From the NCBI RefSeq assembly GCF_900102135.1, contig NZ_FMVJ01000002.1, positions 397,709 to 461,708 of the forward strand: a DNA stretch of 64,000 nucleotides, given 5' to 3'. Shown one piece after another: positions 63,186-64,000 of the stretch (within the stretch, counting starts at the first letter, position 1; each line of letters starts with the position of its first letter). The notes beneath the pieces were generated by a model. That model saw nothing but the letters and a program-made list of their open reading frames with translations, did no database searches and was not told where the DNA came from. Made by a program: the position numbers and the translations under genes. Source of the stretch: Microvirga guangxiensis (lineage in GTDB: Bacteria > Pseudomonadota > Alphaproteobacteria > Rhizobiales > Beijerinckiaceae).

Positions 63186-64000
63186 ATGACCGTGCAGCGC
63201 CTCACCCTCTCCAGCTTGCCAGAGCAGCAGACACTCTCAAGCGATCTCGTCATCCCGAATTCCTACAAGAATCCGGGGCCGGTGGGGGATGTCATTCAGC
63301 ACGCCATCGTCCAATCCGTGGAGGCGAAAGTCGAGGCCCGGCTCTCCGTCATCCTGGAGGGCATCGGAGACGCCTTCTATGCGCTCGATGGCGATTGGCG
63401 CTTTGCCTATATCAATCGGGCCGCTCAGGAGTATTTCGGCGCTCCCGCTCAGGACATGCTTGGACGCGTCATCTGGGACGTGTTCCCCAACTCGGAGGGA
63501 ACCGAACTCAGGCGCCGCTACGAGGAGGTCGCCGCCACGGGAACCGCCGTGATGTTCGAGACGGAGGCCGTAGGGGTGCAGGGACGCTTCCTTGAGCTTC
63601 GTGTCTTCCCCTATAATGGCGGCCTGGGCGTGAGCTTCCGCGACTGGACGGAACGCCGCCGGACAGAGGAAGAACTGCGCGAGAGCCAGGCCCGTCTCAG
63701 CGCCCTTGCCGACAACCTGCCCTCCTGCATGGTTTTCCAGTTCCTCGATTCCCCAAAGTACGAGGATCGGCGCCCGGTTTACATCTCGAAGGCCTGCGAG
63801 AAGCTCACGGGCATCCGCGCCGAAGACGCGCTGGCCAACATGGGCCTCATCGCCCAGCTCATCCTGCCCGAGTATCGCGAGCAGATGCATGCGCGGGGAA
63901 TGAAGGCTCACAAAGAGCGCCAGACCTTCGACACGGAATTGAAGCTCCGGCACGCCAAGACCGGCGAGATCCGCTGGCACCGCATGATCAGCATGCCCCG
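63186..64000 (+). CDS. PAS-domain sensor protein (partial, runs off the window)
   Basis: Open from ATG 63186 to the window end without a stop (271 codons visible). After about 55 residues a PAS domain begins (SVILEGIGDAFYALDGDWRFAYINRAA ... FRDWTERRRTEEEL in outline), joined by the typical coiled linker to a second PAS domain (LSALADNLPSCMVFQF ... GEIRWHRMIS). A kinase or GGDEF output domain is presumably beyond the window. The start lacks a clear Shine-Dalgarno sequence. Confidence 0.85.
   Translation, partial: MTVQRLTLSSLPEQQTLSSDLVIPNSYKNPGPVGDVIQHAIVQSVEAKVEARLSVILEGIGDAFYALDGDWRFAYINRAAQEYFGAPAQDMLGRVIWDVFPNSEGTELRRRYEEVAATGTAVMFETEAVGVQGRFLELRVFPYNGGLGVSFRDWTERRRTEEELRESQARLSALADNLPSCMVFQFLDSPKYEDRRPVYISKACEKLTGIRAEDALANMGLIAQLILPEYREQMHARGMKAHKERQTFDTELKLRHAKTGEIRWHRMISMP

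Overview
The window is a GC-rich (by eye low-60s %) chromosomal segment of an alphaproteobacterium, most likely of the order Hyphomicrobiales (Rhizobiales); Methylobacteriaceae (e.g. Microvirga) or a close relative is my best guess. The evidence is the gene set and its order: ccmI-ccmE-ccmF-ccmH next to degP, a two-component pair and glnE (the cycHJKL-degP neighbourhood of rhizobia), CobT/CobS, XdhA/B/C, a PleC-like kinase, and a complete gene transfer agent (GTA) structural cluster. No database search was possible, so the genus is inference.

Layout. 1-41.7 kb is ordinary chromosomal housekeeping: a secreted two-repeat protein, Gph phosphatase, tRNA-Val(CAC), an L,D-transpeptidase, DUF971, MoaA, a polar amino acid binding protein, a beta-hydroxyacid dehydrogenase, a caspase-fold protein without catalytic residues, a PaaG-like hydratase, a uracil-DNA glycosylase-like protein, an SNase-like nuclease, divergent cobT and cobS, DUF1289 and a retropepsin-like protease, DusA, a phospholipase A2-like protein, and YbaK. 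Then comes a purine catabolism operon (xdhA-xdhB-xdhC-guanine deaminase) with a histidine-tailed UreE, followed by a VOC protein, PepN, a PleC-like kinase, GlnE, degP with a two-component system, the cytochrome c maturation operon, and a second two-component system with a PepSY protein.

41.755-61.424 kb is a GTA cluster read on the minus strand, in the same order as Rhodobacter capsulatus GTA: small terminase (g1), large terminase (g2), portal (g3), g3.5, prohead protease (g4), capsid (g5), connector (g6), adaptor (g7), g8, tail tube (g9), g10, g10.1, short tape measure (g11), g12, g13, NlpC/P60 peptidase (g14), the TIM-barrel tail protein (g15), DUF2793, and a GH108 muramidase fused to a holin-like segment. 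It is not a prophage: no integrase, repressor or replication genes are visible, and the tape measure is very short.

The GTA is the most interesting part. Four plus-strand genes sit inside it: two secreted chymotrypsin-fold proteases between g5 and g6, a YdcH/DUF465 protein between g12 and g11, and a small candidate lipoprotein between g11 and g10.1. A minus-strand glycine-zipper lipoprotein gene sits between g4 and g5 and is followed by a strong intrinsic terminator just before the capsid gene. A second strong terminator lies between a good sigma70-type promoter (overlapped by a LexA-box-like motif) and g1. A 49-codon gene, coupled by ATGA overlaps at both ends, lies between g3.5 and g4. Together these suggest a GTA controlled by SOS repression and transcription antitermination.

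61.7-64 kb returns to chromosomal genes: an endonuclease/exonuclease/phosphatase-fold protein, a 52-residue membrane protein, and the start of a PAS-domain sensor protein that runs off the window end.
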